Assembly: GCF_900114605.1 (NCBI RefSeq)
Contig: NZ_FOTP01000006.1
Span: forward strand, 124,001-188,000
DNA from: Bradyrhizobium sp. NFR13
Lineage (GTDB): Bacteria; Pseudomonadota; Alphaproteobacteria; Rhizobiales; Xanthobacteraceae
DNA: 64,000 nucleotides
Direction of reading: 5' to 3'
Part shown: piece after piece, positions 45,612-54,733 of the stretch
Layout: each line of letters starts with the position of its first letter
How positions within the stretch are numbered: the stretch's first letter is position 1
Made by a program: the position numbers and the translations under genes
Notes under the pieces: generated by a model
The model's database searches: none
What the model saw: only the letters and a program-made list of their open reading frames with translations
Told to the model about the DNA's origin: nothing

Positions 45612-46805
45612 CTACTTCGTCAGCGGGCAGCCGCTCTCGGCCGCGGTTGGAAACGCCTTGTCGCCGGGCACCACGGCGAGCTGCTTGTAGTAATCCCACG
45701 GCTTCTTTGACTCCGCAGGCTTCTTGACCTCGAACAGATAGAGGTCGTGGATCATGCGACCGTTGGCGAGCACCTTGCCGCCCTGTGCGAAGGCGTCGTT
45801 GACCGGCAGCTCCTTCAGCTTCTTCGTCACCGCTTCGGTGTCCTTGGTGCCGGCGGCCTTCACCGCCTTGAGATAGGACAGCGTCGCCGAATAGGTGCCT
45901 GCCTGAATCATGTTCGGCATCCGCTGGGTACGCTTGAAGAAGCGCTCGGCGAATTCGCGCGACTTGTCATCGCGATCCCAGTAATAGGCCTCCGTCAGGA
46001 CAAGGCCCTGCGCAGCCTGCAGACCAAGCCCATGCACCTCTGCCAGCGTCAACAGCAGGCCGGCAAGTTTCTGGCCGCCGGCAACGATGCCGAATTCCGC
46101 CGCCTGCTTGATCGAATTGGAGGTGTCGAGCCCGGCATTGGCAAGGCCGACGATCTTGGCTTTCGAACTCTGCGCCTGCAGCAAGAAGGATGAGAAATCC
46201 GAGGAATTGAGCGGGTGGCGTACGGCGCCGAGGACCTTGCCGCCCTTGGCAGTCACGATCTCACCGGTATCCTTTTCAAGCGCATAGCCGAACGCATAGT
46301 CGGCGGTGAGGAAGAACCAGGTGTCACCGCCTGCCTCCACCAGCGCGCCGCCGGTACCGACCGCGAGCGCATGGGTGTCGTAGGCCCAGTGGAAACCGGA
46401 GGGCTGGCAAGCGTCGCCGGTAATGCGCGAGGTGGCGGCACCAACGACGATATCGATCTTCTTCTTTTCCTTGGACAGCTCCTGCACCGCCAGAGCCACC
46501 GACGAGGTGGTCAGTTCGGTGATCATATCGACGCCATCGACGTCGTACCATTTGCGCGCGATGGTGACGGCGAGATCCGGCTTGTTCTGGTGGTCGGCGG
46601 AAATCACCTCGATCTTCTGGCCGAGCACCTCGCCACCGAATTCCTCGACGGCCATCTTGGCGGCTTCGAGTGACCACTTGCCGCCGTAGTCGGCATAGAC
46701 ACCGGACTGATCGTTGAGAATGCCGATCTTGACGCCTTGCGCCGAGGCCGGAGCGACCAGGAAAAGACCGCACAGCGCAGCTGTCGACAATAGTCCGAAT
46801 TTCAT
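45612..46805 (-). CDS. Orphan Liv-type periplasmic binding protein
   Basis: 397 residues from ATG at 46805, with GGGAGG upstream. A signal peptide MKFGLLSTAALCGLFLVAPASA precedes VKIGILNDQSGVYADYGG, the opening of peripla_BP_6 proteins. The family member is of the group found with Liv-type transporters for aromatic or other organic acids. No permease or ATPase genes are adjacent, so it must use a transporter encoded elsewhere, or it acts as a sensor-linked receptor. It ends AESGCPLTK. Confidence 0.9.
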   Translation of the reverse strand: MKFGLLSTAALCGLFLVAPASAQGVKIGILNDQSGVYADYGGKWSLEAAKMAVEEFGGEVLGQKIEVISADHQNKPDLAVTIARKWYDVDGVDMITELTTSSVALAVQELSKEKKKIDIVVGAATSRITGDACQPSGFHWAYDTHALAVGTGGALVEAGGDTWFFLTADYAFGYALEKDTGEIVTAKGGKVLGAVRHPLNSSDFSSFLLQAQSSKAKIVGLANAGLDTSNSIKQAAEFGIVAGGQKLAGLLLTLAEVHGLGLQAAQGLVLTEAYYWDRDDKSREFAERFFKRTQRMPNMIQAGTYSATLSYLKAVKAAGTKDTEAVTKKLKELPVNDAFAQGGKVLANGRMIHDLYLFEVKKPAESKKPWDYYKQLAVVPGDKAFPTAAESGCPLTK

Positions 46806-46953
46806 CAATGCCTCCCAAGGTTTTAATTTGGGCGCACGCTATTTTAGAAGCGGAGGTCGAACCAGATAATCTTTCGGCCTAGACAGAATTTGCAGATCAG
46901 CTTTGCGTCGTTGCGGAGCGCAGTCGTTGCACCATTTGCTGCAACGCACTCGA

Positions 46954-47175
46954 CTAATGCTGCTTCTTCAGCGCCGCTTCGATACAGGCCAATTCCCGCT
47001 CGATTTCGGCGACCATCGACACCGGATCGGCGTCGGAAATGAGATGCATTTTCTCGTAAGTGCCATCCTGGATGCTTTTCAGGATGGCCATCCGGTCGGT
47101 CTTGTAGCCCTTCAAACGTTCGAAATCACCGCGCTCGGCGTATTTCGCGATGAGTTTCTCGAAGACGGTGCTCAT
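46954..47175 (-). CDS. Small conserved hypothetical protein downstream of htpG
   Basis: 73 residues from ATG at 47175 (AAGGA upstream). It is mostly helical and charged, with YAERGDFERLKGYKTDRMAIL and a C-terminal Glu-rich helix ending KKQH. No Cys pairs, signal or membrane helix. It begins 62 bp after the htpG stop in the same direction and may share its mRNA. I know no function. Confidence 0.7.
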   Translation of the reverse strand: MSTVFEKLIAKYAERGDFERLKGYKTDRMAILKSIQDGTYEKMHLISDADPVSMVAEIERELACIEAALKKQH

Positions 47176-47237
47176 AAGGAATTCCTTGCATCGAAAGCGG
47201 GGGGGAGCGATGCCCCGCGCCGTGAAACGATCGGCGA

Positions 47238-49109
47238 TCACAAACCGCGCAGCACCAACCGGTTGAGACGGCTCGCAAACGCGGCCGGGTCTTCTGGCAA
47301 TTCGCCGTCGAGGATCTGCGCCTGCTCGAGCAGCAGGAACGCGATGTCCGACGCCTCACTGCCCGCTGCCTTGTCCGCGCCGGCGATCTTCGCCACCAGC
47401 GGATGGCGCAGATTGATTTCAAGGATCGGCTTGGTCACCGAGCCGCGGTTCTGCATCGCCAGCATACGCTCAAGTTCGCGGTCCGGACCGGCGCCGCCGG
47501 CCACAAGGCACGACGCCGAGGTGGTCAGGCGCGTCGAGACCTTCACGTCGGAGACGCGCTCGCCGAGCGCTTCCTTGATGACGGCAATGGTCGCAGCCTC
47601 GTCGGTCTCGGTCTTCGGCTCGTCCTTGGTCGCATCTTCATCAATGCGCGGAATCAGATCGAGATTAATCTCACCCTGGCTCAGCGACTTCAGCGGCTTG
47701 CCGTCGAAATCGAGCGGCGCCGAGCTCCAGAACGCATCGACCGCGTCGGTCAATAGCAGCACTTCGATGCCACGCGACTTGGCGGCTTCTAGCTTCGGAT
47801 TTGACTTCAGGCGATCGAGGCTGTCACCAGCGAGATAATAGATTTCGGTCTGGTTCGGCTTCAGGTCGGCGACATAATCCTTCAGCGAACGCTTCTCGCC
47901 CGTGGTCGTCGTGAAGCGCGACAGCGCCAGCAGCTTCTCGCGACGCTCGAAATCCTCATAGATGCCTTCCTTGATCACCGGGCCAAAGGCGTCCCAGATC
48001 TTGGTGAAGGTCTCGGCATCCTTCTCGCTCAGCGTCTCCAGCTCGCCGATCACGCGGGTCGCCACGGCCTTCCTGATTTGCGCGAGCTGCGGATTGTTCT
48101 GCAACATCTCCCGGGAGAGGTTCAGCGGCAGATCCTCGGCATCGATGACGCCGCGGATGAAGCGCAGATAGGACGGCAACAGGTCCGCATCGTTGGTGAT
48201 GAAGACGCGACGCACATAGAGCTTCACATGGCCCTTGCGGTTCGGCTCAAACAGGTCGAACGGCTTCTGCGACGGCGCGAACAGCAGCACCGCATAGGAA
48301 TAGCGGCCCTCGGCACGGTAATGCAGCGTCATCGCCGGTTCGTCATAGGCATGCGCGATAGACTTGTAAGCCGCGCTGTAATCCTCCGGCGTCAGTTCGG
48401 ACTTGGAACGCTGCCACAGCGCGCTGGCCGAATTGATCTGGCGCGGCTCAGCATCGCCGTCCTTGAGCATGATCGGAAACTGGATGTTGTCCGAATAGGC
48501 GCCGACGATGCGCTCGATCTCGTAAGTTTCGAGATATTTCTTCGCGTCTTCTTTCAGATGCAGCACAATGGAGGTGCCGGTCGGCACGCTCATGCCGTCG
48601 CTGACCTGGCCGATCTCGAAACCGGCGCCGCCGGTTGAGGTCCAGGTGAAGGCGTCATGGGTGCCGGCCCGGTGGCTGGTGACCACGATCTTCTCGGCCA
48701 CCATGAAGGCCGCGTAGAAGCCGACGCCGAACTGGCCGATCAGGTTCGAGCCATCCTTGGCTTCGGTGAGCCGCGACAGGAACGACTTGGTGCCGGAGCG
48801 CGCAATGGTGCCGAGATTGTCGATCAGCTCCTGGCGGTCCATGCCGATGCCGGTATCGACGATCGACAGCGTACCGGCCGCCTTGTCCGGAATGATGGTG
48901 ATGTTGGGCGACTGGCCGTCGGGGATCAGCTGCGGATTGGCGATCGCCTCATAGCGCAGCTTGTCGCAGGCGTCGGACGCGTTGGAGACCAGTTCACGCA
49001 GGAAGATATCGGTCTCGGAATAGACCGAGTGAACCATCAGGTTCAGCAATTCGGCGACTTCGGCCTGGAACGGCTGGGAAACGGGTGCAGCGGTGTCAGT
49101 GGTCGTCAT
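47238..49109 (-). CDS. htpG: Chaperone HtpG (bacterial Hsp90)
   Basis: 623 residues from ATG at 49109. The GHKL ATPase domain is clear: [17 protein letters not shown] (Glu and Asn of the N-box), [13 protein letters not shown] and [14 protein letters not shown]. The middle domain has the ATP-contacting Arg in [10 protein letters not shown]. The C-terminal dimerisation domain is complete. It refolds or remodels client proteins with DnaK in the cytoplasm, mainly under heat or other stress. Confidence 0.97.
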   Translation of the reverse strand: MTTTDTAAPVSQPFQAEVAELLNLMVHSVYSETDIFLRELVSNASDACDKLRYEAIANPQLIPDGQSPNITIIPDKAAGTLSIVDTGIGMDRQELIDNLGTIARSGTKSFLSRLTEAKDGSNLIGQFGVGFYAAFMVAEKIVVTSHRAGTHDAFTWTSTGGAGFEIGQVSDGMSVPTGTSIVLHLKEDAKKYLETYEIERIVGAYSDNIQFPIMLKDGDAEPRQINSASALWQRSKSELTPEDYSAAYKSIAHAYDEPAMTLHYRAEGRYSYAVLLFAPSQKPFDLFEPNRKGHVKLYVRRVFITNDADLLPSYLRFIRGVIDAEDLPLNLSREMLQNNPQLAQIRKAVATRVIGELETLSEKDAETFTKIWDAFGPVIKEGIYEDFERREKLLALSRFTTTTGEKRSLKDYVADLKPNQTEIYYLAGDSLDRLKSNPKLEAAKSRGIEVLLLTDAVDAFWSSAPLDFDGKPLKSLSQGEINLDLIPRIDEDATKDEPKTETDEAATIAVIKEALGERVSDVKVSTRLTTSASCLVAGGAGPDRELERMLAMQNRGSVTKPILEINLRHPLVAKIAGADKAAGSEASDIAFLLLEQAQILDGELPEDPAAFASRLNRLVLRGL

Positions 49110-49231
49110 GAAAAGTGCCCGATACTGGTAAGGGAGAGATCACGCATATAGCGACGCGGATTTGCCAAGTCCATGGTGCGAACCGATGGTTTCCGCGCGA
49201 AAAGGCTGATCGGGAACTGAAACTCGCGACG

Positions 49232-49528
49232 CTATTTTGAAGCAGCGACCTGCGATGCGAGCAGAGCCGTGGTCGCATCGAGATCGACCAGCGGATAGAC
49301 CTCGAACTGCGCCGGGATGATATCGGCCCATTCGTTCAGGATGCGATGCAGCACTTCATTGCCATCGACCTTGAACACCGCGACCACGCCGCGGCCGACG
49401 CGGGGATAGATGTGCTGGCAGATGCCCGACGCCTGATACCCCGCCATCCACGGCCAGAAGCCCTGGCGCGCGGCCGCCATGTCGGAGGGACGATCGGCGC
49501 GCGGATTCGAGATCACCAGAAACAGCAT
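49232..49528 (-). CDS. Muconolactone-isomerase-like small protein
   Basis: 98 residues from ATG at 49528 with AGGAG upstream. The pattern MLFLVISNPRADRP at the start and VFKVDGNEVLHRILNEWA in the middle resembles small ferredoxin-fold (alpha-beta barrel) proteins of the muconolactone delta-isomerase/DUF3303 kind. No aromatic-degradation genes are beside it, so isomerase activity is doubtful. Family assignment is tentative. Confidence 0.55.
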   Translation of the reverse strand: MLFLVISNPRADRPSDMAAARQGFWPWMAGYQASGICQHIYPRVGRGVVAVFKVDGNEVLHRILNEWADIIPAQFEVYPLVDLDATTALLASQVAASK

Positions 49529-49560
49529 CGCTGATCTCCTGTTGGCGCGCTCAGAACGCG

Positions 49561-49767
49561 TCAGCCCTGCAACGCGCCCGCATAGGCGCTTTCCAGCATG
49601 GCCAGGCATTCACGCGCACGCGCCTGCGCGATGTCGTTCGCGGTCTGGGAGATTTCGCGGAGATCGCGGATCGCCAGATCGACGGCGCTCAGCAGATCGA
49701 TTTCACACTCATCGGCCTGGGGGGCCGCTACACGCATGGGGAAAGGGATAACTACACTCACTGGCAC
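49561..49767 (-). CDS. Small hypothetical protein
   Basis: 68 residues from GTG at 49767, or 58 from ATG at 49737. It is helical, with LLSAVDLAIRDLREISQTAND then ARARECLAMLESAYAGAL. It ends 32 bp before the muconolactone-isomerase-like gene and could be co-transcribed. No recognisable domain. Confidence 0.45.
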   Translation of the reverse strand: MPVSVVIPFPMRVAAPQADECEIDLLSAVDLAIRDLREISQTANDIAQARARECLAMLESAYAGALQG

Positions 49768-49879
49768 GCCCGCTCTTCACGATTGCAACGCTCGAATCAC
49801 TCGCGACTCATTTGGCCTGCGAATGGTTAAGCCAATCGGTAGGAAGCAACGGATCTGACGTAAAACTGTCGCGCCGCCG

Positions 49880-50287
49880 TCAATCCTGCCAGCTCACCGG
49901 CGGGATCAGACCGACGGACGGGTCATCGCCAGGGTCATCCGACGGCTGGATCGTGGGCGCTTCGTCCTGTTCAGGCGTCGCGTCGATAGTCATGGCCGGC
50001 GACGGAAGCTGTGGAACGGCCATGCTCTGCTGCCCGCGCCGATAAGATTCGAATTCGAGCTGTTTGGCGAAATACCGGAACAGGTCAGCCGCGTATTTGC
50101 GCTGCTCGGGGCTGGACGCCGAGGCGATCTGGAAGATCAATTCGTCGGACAGCTCCGACGTGGTCGCACCGGTCAGGTCTTCGAGAACGCTCATCACAAT
50201 GGCTCGGCCTATGAAGCCTTGAGCCTGCACGAGTGTGGTTGATATCGCGTTGTTCGTCAGAGCAATCGGGGGCGCGTGCATAAGCAT
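49880..50287 (-). CDS. Hypothetical protein with acidic, Pro-rich C-terminus
   Basis: 135 residues from ATG at 50287; ATG at 50281 is possible. The N-terminal half is predicted helical (GATTSELSDELIFQIASASS then KYAADLFRYFAKQLEFE). The C-terminal third is disordered-looking, rich in Pro, Asp and Glu. No signal or membrane segment. It diverges from the chemoreceptor-like gene. I recognise no domain. Confidence 0.5.
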   Translation of the reverse strand: MLMHAPPIALTNNAISTTLVQAQGFIGRAIVMSVLEDLTGATTSELSDELIFQIASASSPEQRKYAADLFRYFAKQLEFESYRRGQQSMAVPQLPSPAMTIDATPEQDEAPTIQPSDDPGDDPSVGLIPPVSWQD

Positions 50288-50502
50288 CACTAATGACGCC
50301 CTAATTTGTACCGCTAGGGGCACCGAACGTCCTGCGGATGCGGCCGCGCATGACCAGACGCAATGAGATAGTGCCTGTTGCGCACTCCTGCCGCTTATTC
50401 GTGCAAGTCGGCGGAACCCGGCACACGGAAAATTAAGCCACGATTAACCATGATCGGGCGATAACCGGGAGGTAACTGATTGCTGTCAACGGGGATACGA
50501 CG

Positions 50503-51585
50503 ATGGTCTTGGCAATGAACCGCAGCAGTCATTCTGCGCATGCCAATGCAACCGAAGAGAACGACGATAGCTCCGATATCTCCGCGCTGATCGGGCGGTT
50601 GACCGCCGAGGTCAACGAGATCGCCTGCGAAAAGACCAAGTCGATCCAGCACATCACCAACCAGATGAAGATGCTGGCGCTGAACGCGCTGATCGAAAGC
50701 TCGCGTGCCGGCGCACAGGGCGCGGGCTTCGCCGTCGTGGCGCAGGAAGTGCGCAATGTCGGCCAGCAGGTCGAGACCATCGCGCGCGATCTGGAATCCC
50801 AGCTCACCGCGCGCACCGGCAGCCTGATGGCCTCGATCGAGAAGATGACCGAACGCTCGCGCGGCGAACGCATGGTCGATCTGTCGCTGAACGCCATCGA
50901 GCTGATCGACCGCAATCTCTATGAGCGCACCTGCGACGTGCGCTGGTGGGCCACCGACTCCGCCGTCGTCGATTGCGCGGCCGCGCCGGGTGATGCCACC
51001 GTCGCGCATGTCTCCGAGCGACTTGCCGTGATCCTCGGCGCCTACACCGTCTATCTCGATCTCTGGCTGTGCGACATGCAAGGCAATGTCATCGCCAGCG
51101 GCCGTGGCGATCGTTTCAATGTCACGGGTCAGAACATTGCTAGCACCGCCTGGTTTCGCGATGCCCGTACGCTGCGCTCCGGCGACGACTACACCGCGGG
51201 CGATGTCGAGCGCCAGCCGCTCCTGAACAATGCACAGGTCGCAACCTATTGCGCCAGCGTGCGCGAAGGCGGCAAGGCCAATGGCCGCGCCATCGGCGTG
51301 CTCGCGATTCATTTCGACTGGGAAGCCCAGGCGCGCGCCATCGTCGAAGGCGTTCGCGTCGATGACGACAAGACGCGCGTGCTGCTGGTGGATTCGAACC
51401 TGCGCGTAATCGCTTCGTCCGACGGTCAGGGCCTGCTCACCGAACGAATCCCGCTGGCCTTGAACGGTCGTCGCAGCGGTTTCTATCACGACCGTTCGGG
51501 CGGCCTCGTCGCCTTCCATGCCACACCGGGCTATGAGACCTATAAGGGTCTCGGCTGGTACGGCGTGATCATGCGCGGCGCCTGA
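50503..51585 (+). CDS. Soluble chemoreceptor-like protein: short MCP tip followed by Cache-type domain
   Basis: 360 residues from ATG at 50503. Residues about 25-115 are the signalling hairpin tip of a methyl-accepting protein (LALNALIESSRAGAQGAGFA at 58-77, then VVAQEVRNVG). After a helical connector, residues about 140-355 look like a Cache sensory domain (YLDLWLCDMQGNVIASGRGD, STAWFRDA, VLLVDSNLRVIASSDG). Normal receptors have the sensor first and a membrane anchor; here the order is reversed and no membrane helix or signal is seen. The signalling part is shorter than in standard MCPs, with little adaptation region. No che genes are adjacent. Confidence 0.75.
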   Translation: MVLAMNRSSHSAHANATEENDDSSDISALIGRLTAEVNEIACEKTKSIQHITNQMKMLALNALIESSRAGAQGAGFAVVAQEVRNVGQQVETIARDLESQLTARTGSLMASIEKMTERSRGERMVDLSLNAIELIDRNLYERTCDVRWWATDSAVVDCAAAPGDATVAHVSERLAVILGAYTVYLDLWLCDMQGNVIASGRGDRFNVTGQNIASTAWFRDARTLRSGDDYTAGDVERQPLLNNAQVATYCASVREGGKANGRAIGVLAIHFDWEAQARAIVEGVRVDDDKTRVLLVDSNLRVIASSDGQGLLTERIPLALNGRRSGFYHDRSGGLVAFHATPGYETYKGLGWYGVIMRGA

Positions 51586-51652
51586 TCGAGCGTTCTGGCC
51601 TTCGGCCATAGCCCCGCGATACTATCCCGCACACCACATACGGGAGATCGCG

Positions 51653-52018
51653 ATGACCGACGTTACCTTCGAACCGGCAATTCCGGTTCTGCGTATCTAT
51701 GACATCGCCAAGGCCAGGGAGTTCTATGTCGATTTCCTCGGCTTTGCGATCGACTGGGAACATCGCTACGAGCCGGACTCCCCGCTCTACATGCAGGTGT
51801 CGCGCGGCTGCGTGAAGCTGCATCTCAGCGAGCACTATGGCGACGGCACGCCGGGTAGCGTGGTCTATATCCGTGGCAGCAATATCGCGGCTTTCGCGAA
51901 GGAGCTGCATGACAAGCAGGCCCGCTTCGCGCGGCCGAGCCCGACGGACAAGGCACCAGCCATCACAGATCCATTCGGTAATGTGCTGCGGTTCGATGAC
52001 GAGACCAACAGGCATTGA
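51653..52018 (+). CDS. VOC (glyoxalase/bleomycin resistance) family protein
   Basis: 121 residues from ATG at 51653, preceded by GGGAGA. The vicinal-oxygen-chelate fold is visible: AIPVLRIYDIAKAREFYVDFLGFAIDWEHRY, with MQVSRGCVKLHLSEHYGD and a final FGNVLRF strand. The group includes small proteins that bind bleomycin-type drugs or metals, but many are uncharacterised. It stands alone, 67 bp after the chemoreceptor-like gene. Confidence 0.85.
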   Translation: MTDVTFEPAIPVLRIYDIAKAREFYVDFLGFAIDWEHRYEPDSPLYMQVSRGCVKLHLSEHYGDGTPGSVVYIRGSNIAAFAKELHDKQARFARPSPTDKAPAITDPFGNVLRFDDETNRH

Positions 52019-52053
52019 GGTCATCATACCGGCGTTCGCGGCGACGATGGAGC

Positions 52054-52575
52054 TTACCCGTTCAGCCAGTTCCTGATCTTCGCGAAAAAGCCCGGGTCTC
52101 GCCGCGCGATGACGGGGCCTACAGCAATTGGCCGCACCGGCTCGCCGTCGACGACCAATGCCGTTCTTGCTGCCGCAAGCGCCATCGGTCCGACCTGCGC
52201 CAAAAACGCGTGTTCATGACTGCGGGTCAGCCGCGCCAGCGCGGCGTCGAAGGGCAGCCACGCGACTTCGCTGATATCCTTCATCAGCTTGCGTGATGGC
52301 GTGGGCGCGGCCTCCATGTGCCAGAAATGCACAACCTTAGTGCGCTCGCCGAGTGGATAGGCCAGCGCGCCGAGATAATCATGCACCGACGCGGCGTGGC
52401 CAGTCTCTTCCAACACTTCCCGTTCGGCCGCATCGCGCGGCGTTTCGCCATTGTCGAGCTTACCTTTCGGCAGCACCCAGTCGCCGCGCTTGCGCAGGCA
52501 GACCACGGCGAACAGCGGCGTTTCGCCCCGCTGCACGACAATGCCTCCCGCTGCCATGATGATATCGCGCGCCAT
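52054..52575 (-). CDS. Nudix hydrolase
   Basis: 173 residues from ATG at 52575. The Nudix box GX5EX7REUXEEXGU is exact at 38-60 (GKLDNGE...REVLEETGH). These enzymes hydrolyse nucleoside diphosphates linked to another moiety; the N-terminal AAGGIVVQRGETPLFAVVCL and size fit the MutT/diadenosine-polyphosphate branch. It is 15 bp after the DenD-like gene on the same strand but may not belong to that pathway. Confidence 0.9.
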   Translation of the reverse strand: MARDIIMAAGGIVVQRGETPLFAVVCLRKRGDWVLPKGKLDNGETPRDAAEREVLEETGHAASVHDYLGALAYPLGERTKVVHFWHMEAAPTPSRKLMKDISEVAWLPFDAALARLTRSHEHAFLAQVGPMALAAARTALVVDGEPVRPIAVGPVIARRDPGFFAKIRNWLNG

Positions 52576-52590
52576 GATTGTCCTTAACCG

Positions 52591-53571
52591 CTAACGCACA
52601 AAGACGCCATCGAGGTCATCCTCGATATGGGCACGAATGATGGAATCGAAATCCGGTTCCGCCAGGAAGCCCAATGCCAGTGCGCGTTTGGTCTCGAACA
52701 TCGTCGGCCATCCGGCAACCATGGCCATCACGACAGGATCGGGCATGCGTCTGATACGCGTCACAATACTGTCACCTGCCACGCGGCGCAGCGCAGCGAT
52801 CATGTCGGCGACCGAGGCCCGCACGCCGGGCATCATCAGCGTGCGGCGCGCGCCGAGCTGCGCGCTGTCGAGCTGCGCACCGTGCAGCAGAAACTCCGTC
52901 GTTGCGCGCGGACTGGCATGGGTCTGACCGACATCGTCGGAAACTGGCAGCACCGCCTCGCGCCCGGCCAGCGGCTCGCGGATGATATTGGAGAAGAAGC
53001 CCGACGCCGCAGCGTTGGGTTTTCCCGGCCGCACACAGATGTTCGGCAGGCGAATTCCGACACCGTCAAAGAAGCCGCGGCGCGTATAGTCCGCCAGCAG
53101 CAGTTCGCAAATCGCCTTCTGCGTGCCGTAGCTCGACAGCGGTGTGTGAAAGAACTCGTCCACGATCGGCCCGTTATACGGCGCACCGAAGGTCGCGATG
53201 GACGACGTGTAGACGATGCGGGGATGATAGCCGTCGCCCGCCGCGCGGATCGCCTCGAACAGATTGCGCGTGCCATCGAGATTGACCGCATAGCCCTTGT
53301 CGAAATTCTGCTCGGCTTCGCCGGAGACGACAGCCGCGAGGTGAAAAATCAACCCGGGCTTCGACGCCAGCAGCTTTGCCGGTGCACCGGGCAGCGCGAG
53401 ATCGACGGTGATGCTGCGTGCAAAGCCTGAACCCGCCCCGAGATCACTCGCGACGGCATCGGCCATGACCAGGTCGGTGATGGCAACGCTGCCGATCCGA
53501 CCGTCCTTGAGCAATCTCTCGCAGAGCTTGCGGCCGATCATGCCGGCCGCACCGATCACCAGAACCTTCAT
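52591..53571 (-). CDS. denD: NAD-dependent epimerase/dehydrogenase, DenD (D-erythronate dehydrogenase)-like
   Basis: 326 residues from ATG at 53571, overlapping the upstream dehydrogenase gene by 4 bp. SDR-extended features: GAAGMIGRKL (8-17) for NAD, YTSSIATFGA, and SSYGTQKAICE with the Tyr-x3-Lys pair. The sequence resembles D-erythronate dehydrogenase (DenD), which oxidises the C2 hydroxyl of four-carbon sugar acids. In known pathways DenD is followed by OtnI, OtnK and OtnC; none is here. The exact substrate is therefore open. Confidence 0.8.
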   Translation of the reverse strand: MKVLVIGAAGMIGRKLCERLLKDGRIGSVAITDLVMADAVASDLGAGSGFARSITVDLALPGAPAKLLASKPGLIFHLAAVVSGEAEQNFDKGYAVNLDGTRNLFEAIRAAGDGYHPRIVYTSSIATFGAPYNGPIVDEFFHTPLSSYGTQKAICELLLADYTRRGFFDGVGIRLPNICVRPGKPNAAASGFFSNIIREPLAGREAVLPVSDDVGQTHASPRATTEFLLHGAQLDSAQLGARRTLMMPGVRASVADMIAALRRVAGDSIVTRIRRMPDPVVMAMVAGWPTMFETKRALALGFLAEPDFDSIIRAHIEDDLDGVFVR

Positions 53572-54464
53572 TCTTTCGGTGCCGACAATTTATAGATCTC
53601 GAGCGCATCGGCATCGGCGCCGCGCACCGCCTTGCCCATACGGAAGATCTGCGCCGCCAGCGCTGCCATCGGCACCGGCGTCGAGGTGTCCTGCGCCACG
53701 TCGACGACCGTATCGAGATCCTTGAGCATCGTATGGATGTGGCCGAGCGGCGGCGAATGAATCCCCTGCGCCATCCGCGGCACGAACAATTGCAGGGGGA
53801 TCGAATCCGCAAAACCGCCCGCAAGCGCTTCCGGCAGGCGCTTGGCGTCGATGCCGGCATTCACGGCAAGCCGCGTCGCTTCGGCCAGCACCGCCATGGC
53901 ACAGCCGACGATCACCTGGTTGCAGAGTTTGGTCATCTGCCCGGCGCCGGTCGGCCCCATATGCGTGAAGTTACGCGCCATCGCCAGAATATAGGGCCTG
54001 ATACGTTCGACATCGGCGGCCTCGCCGCCGGCCATGATGGCCAGCGTGGCTTCCTCAGCGCCCTTGGTGCCGCCCGACACCGGCGCATCGATCCAGCCCA
54101 TGCCGTTTGCGGCTTTCAATCGTGCCGCAATGGACTTGGTCTTGTCCGGATGAATCGAGGAGAAATCGACGACCAGCTTGCCATTGCCGTCGGTGCCGGA
54201 CAGGCCGTTGTCGCCAAACACCACTTCCTCTACCGCCGATGCATCGGTGAGGCACATGAAGATGATGCTGGCATGCGCGACGACATCGCGCGGACTTGCT
54301 GCGGCTTTCGCACCGGCCTCGACGAGCGCGTTAACCTTGCCCGGCGAGCGATTCCACACAGCCACGTCAAAGCCGGCACCCAGCAACCGTTTGGTCATCG
54401 GCAATCCCATCAGACCGAGACCGAGGTAACCGAGCTTCTCTTTGCCGCCTGCCGAATCCGCCAT
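53568..54464 (-). CDS. NAD(P)-dependent beta-hydroxyacid dehydrogenase
   Basis: 298 residues from ATG at 54464; a GTG two codons earlier is less likely. N-terminal Rossmann motif LGYLGLGLMGLPMTKRLL, the substrate motif DAPVSGGTKGAEEAT, and GAGQMTKLCNQ with the catalytic Lys identify the HIBADH/tartronate-semialdehyde reductase/L-threonate dehydrogenase (LtnD) family. It oxidises a beta-hydroxy acid with NAD(P)+. It forms a two-gene unit with the DenD-like gene and diverges from the binding-protein gene. Confidence 0.88.
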   Translation of the reverse strand: MADSAGGKEKLGYLGLGLMGLPMTKRLLGAGFDVAVWNRSPGKVNALVEAGAKAAASPRDVVAHASIIFMCLTDASAVEEVVFGDNGLSGTDGNGKLVVDFSSIHPDKTKSIAARLKAANGMGWIDAPVSGGTKGAEEATLAIMAGGEAADVERIRPYILAMARNFTHMGPTGAGQMTKLCNQVIVGCAMAVLAEATRLAVNAGIDAKRLPEALAGGFADSIPLQLFVPRMAQGIHSPPLGHIHTMLKDLDTVVDVAQDTSTPVPMAALAAQIFRMGKAVRGADADALEIYKLSAPKE

Positions 54465-54630
54465 GGTCACGCCACTGTCCCTCTATCGCCGAGCCGCGCT
54501 GCTCGCCTCTGCGAGCTATCTACGCTGCGTCCGCACCCGCAGCAACGGTGATATCACCGCCTGCAGGACTGCCAATTGTTGCGCCACAACACGAATGAAT
54601 GTTGGGCACGCAGTTCGCTTGCCAGCTTAT

Positions 54631-54651
54631 TTGAAGCATGAAAGGCTTCAA
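54631..54651. promoter_or_regulatory. Inverted repeat in divergent promoter region
   Basis: TTGAAGC-N7-GCTTCAA, perfect 7-bp arms, in the 269-bp gap between the divergent dehydrogenase and binding-protein genes. A position about 80 bp before the binding-protein start suits an operator. No regulator gene is next to it. Confidence 0.35.
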
Positions 54652-54733
54652 GCTAGCGGCTTTTCATGTGGCCTGGCCGGGCCACGATCCATGAGTGGCC
54701 GTGTCTGGCCATCATCAAACGGAGTGAGCGGGC

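Noticed and set aside
49143-49169. Heat-shock (sigma-32) promoter before htpG
   Set aside because: CTTGGC and TATAT elements are present on the minus strand but the match and spacing are too poor to claim.
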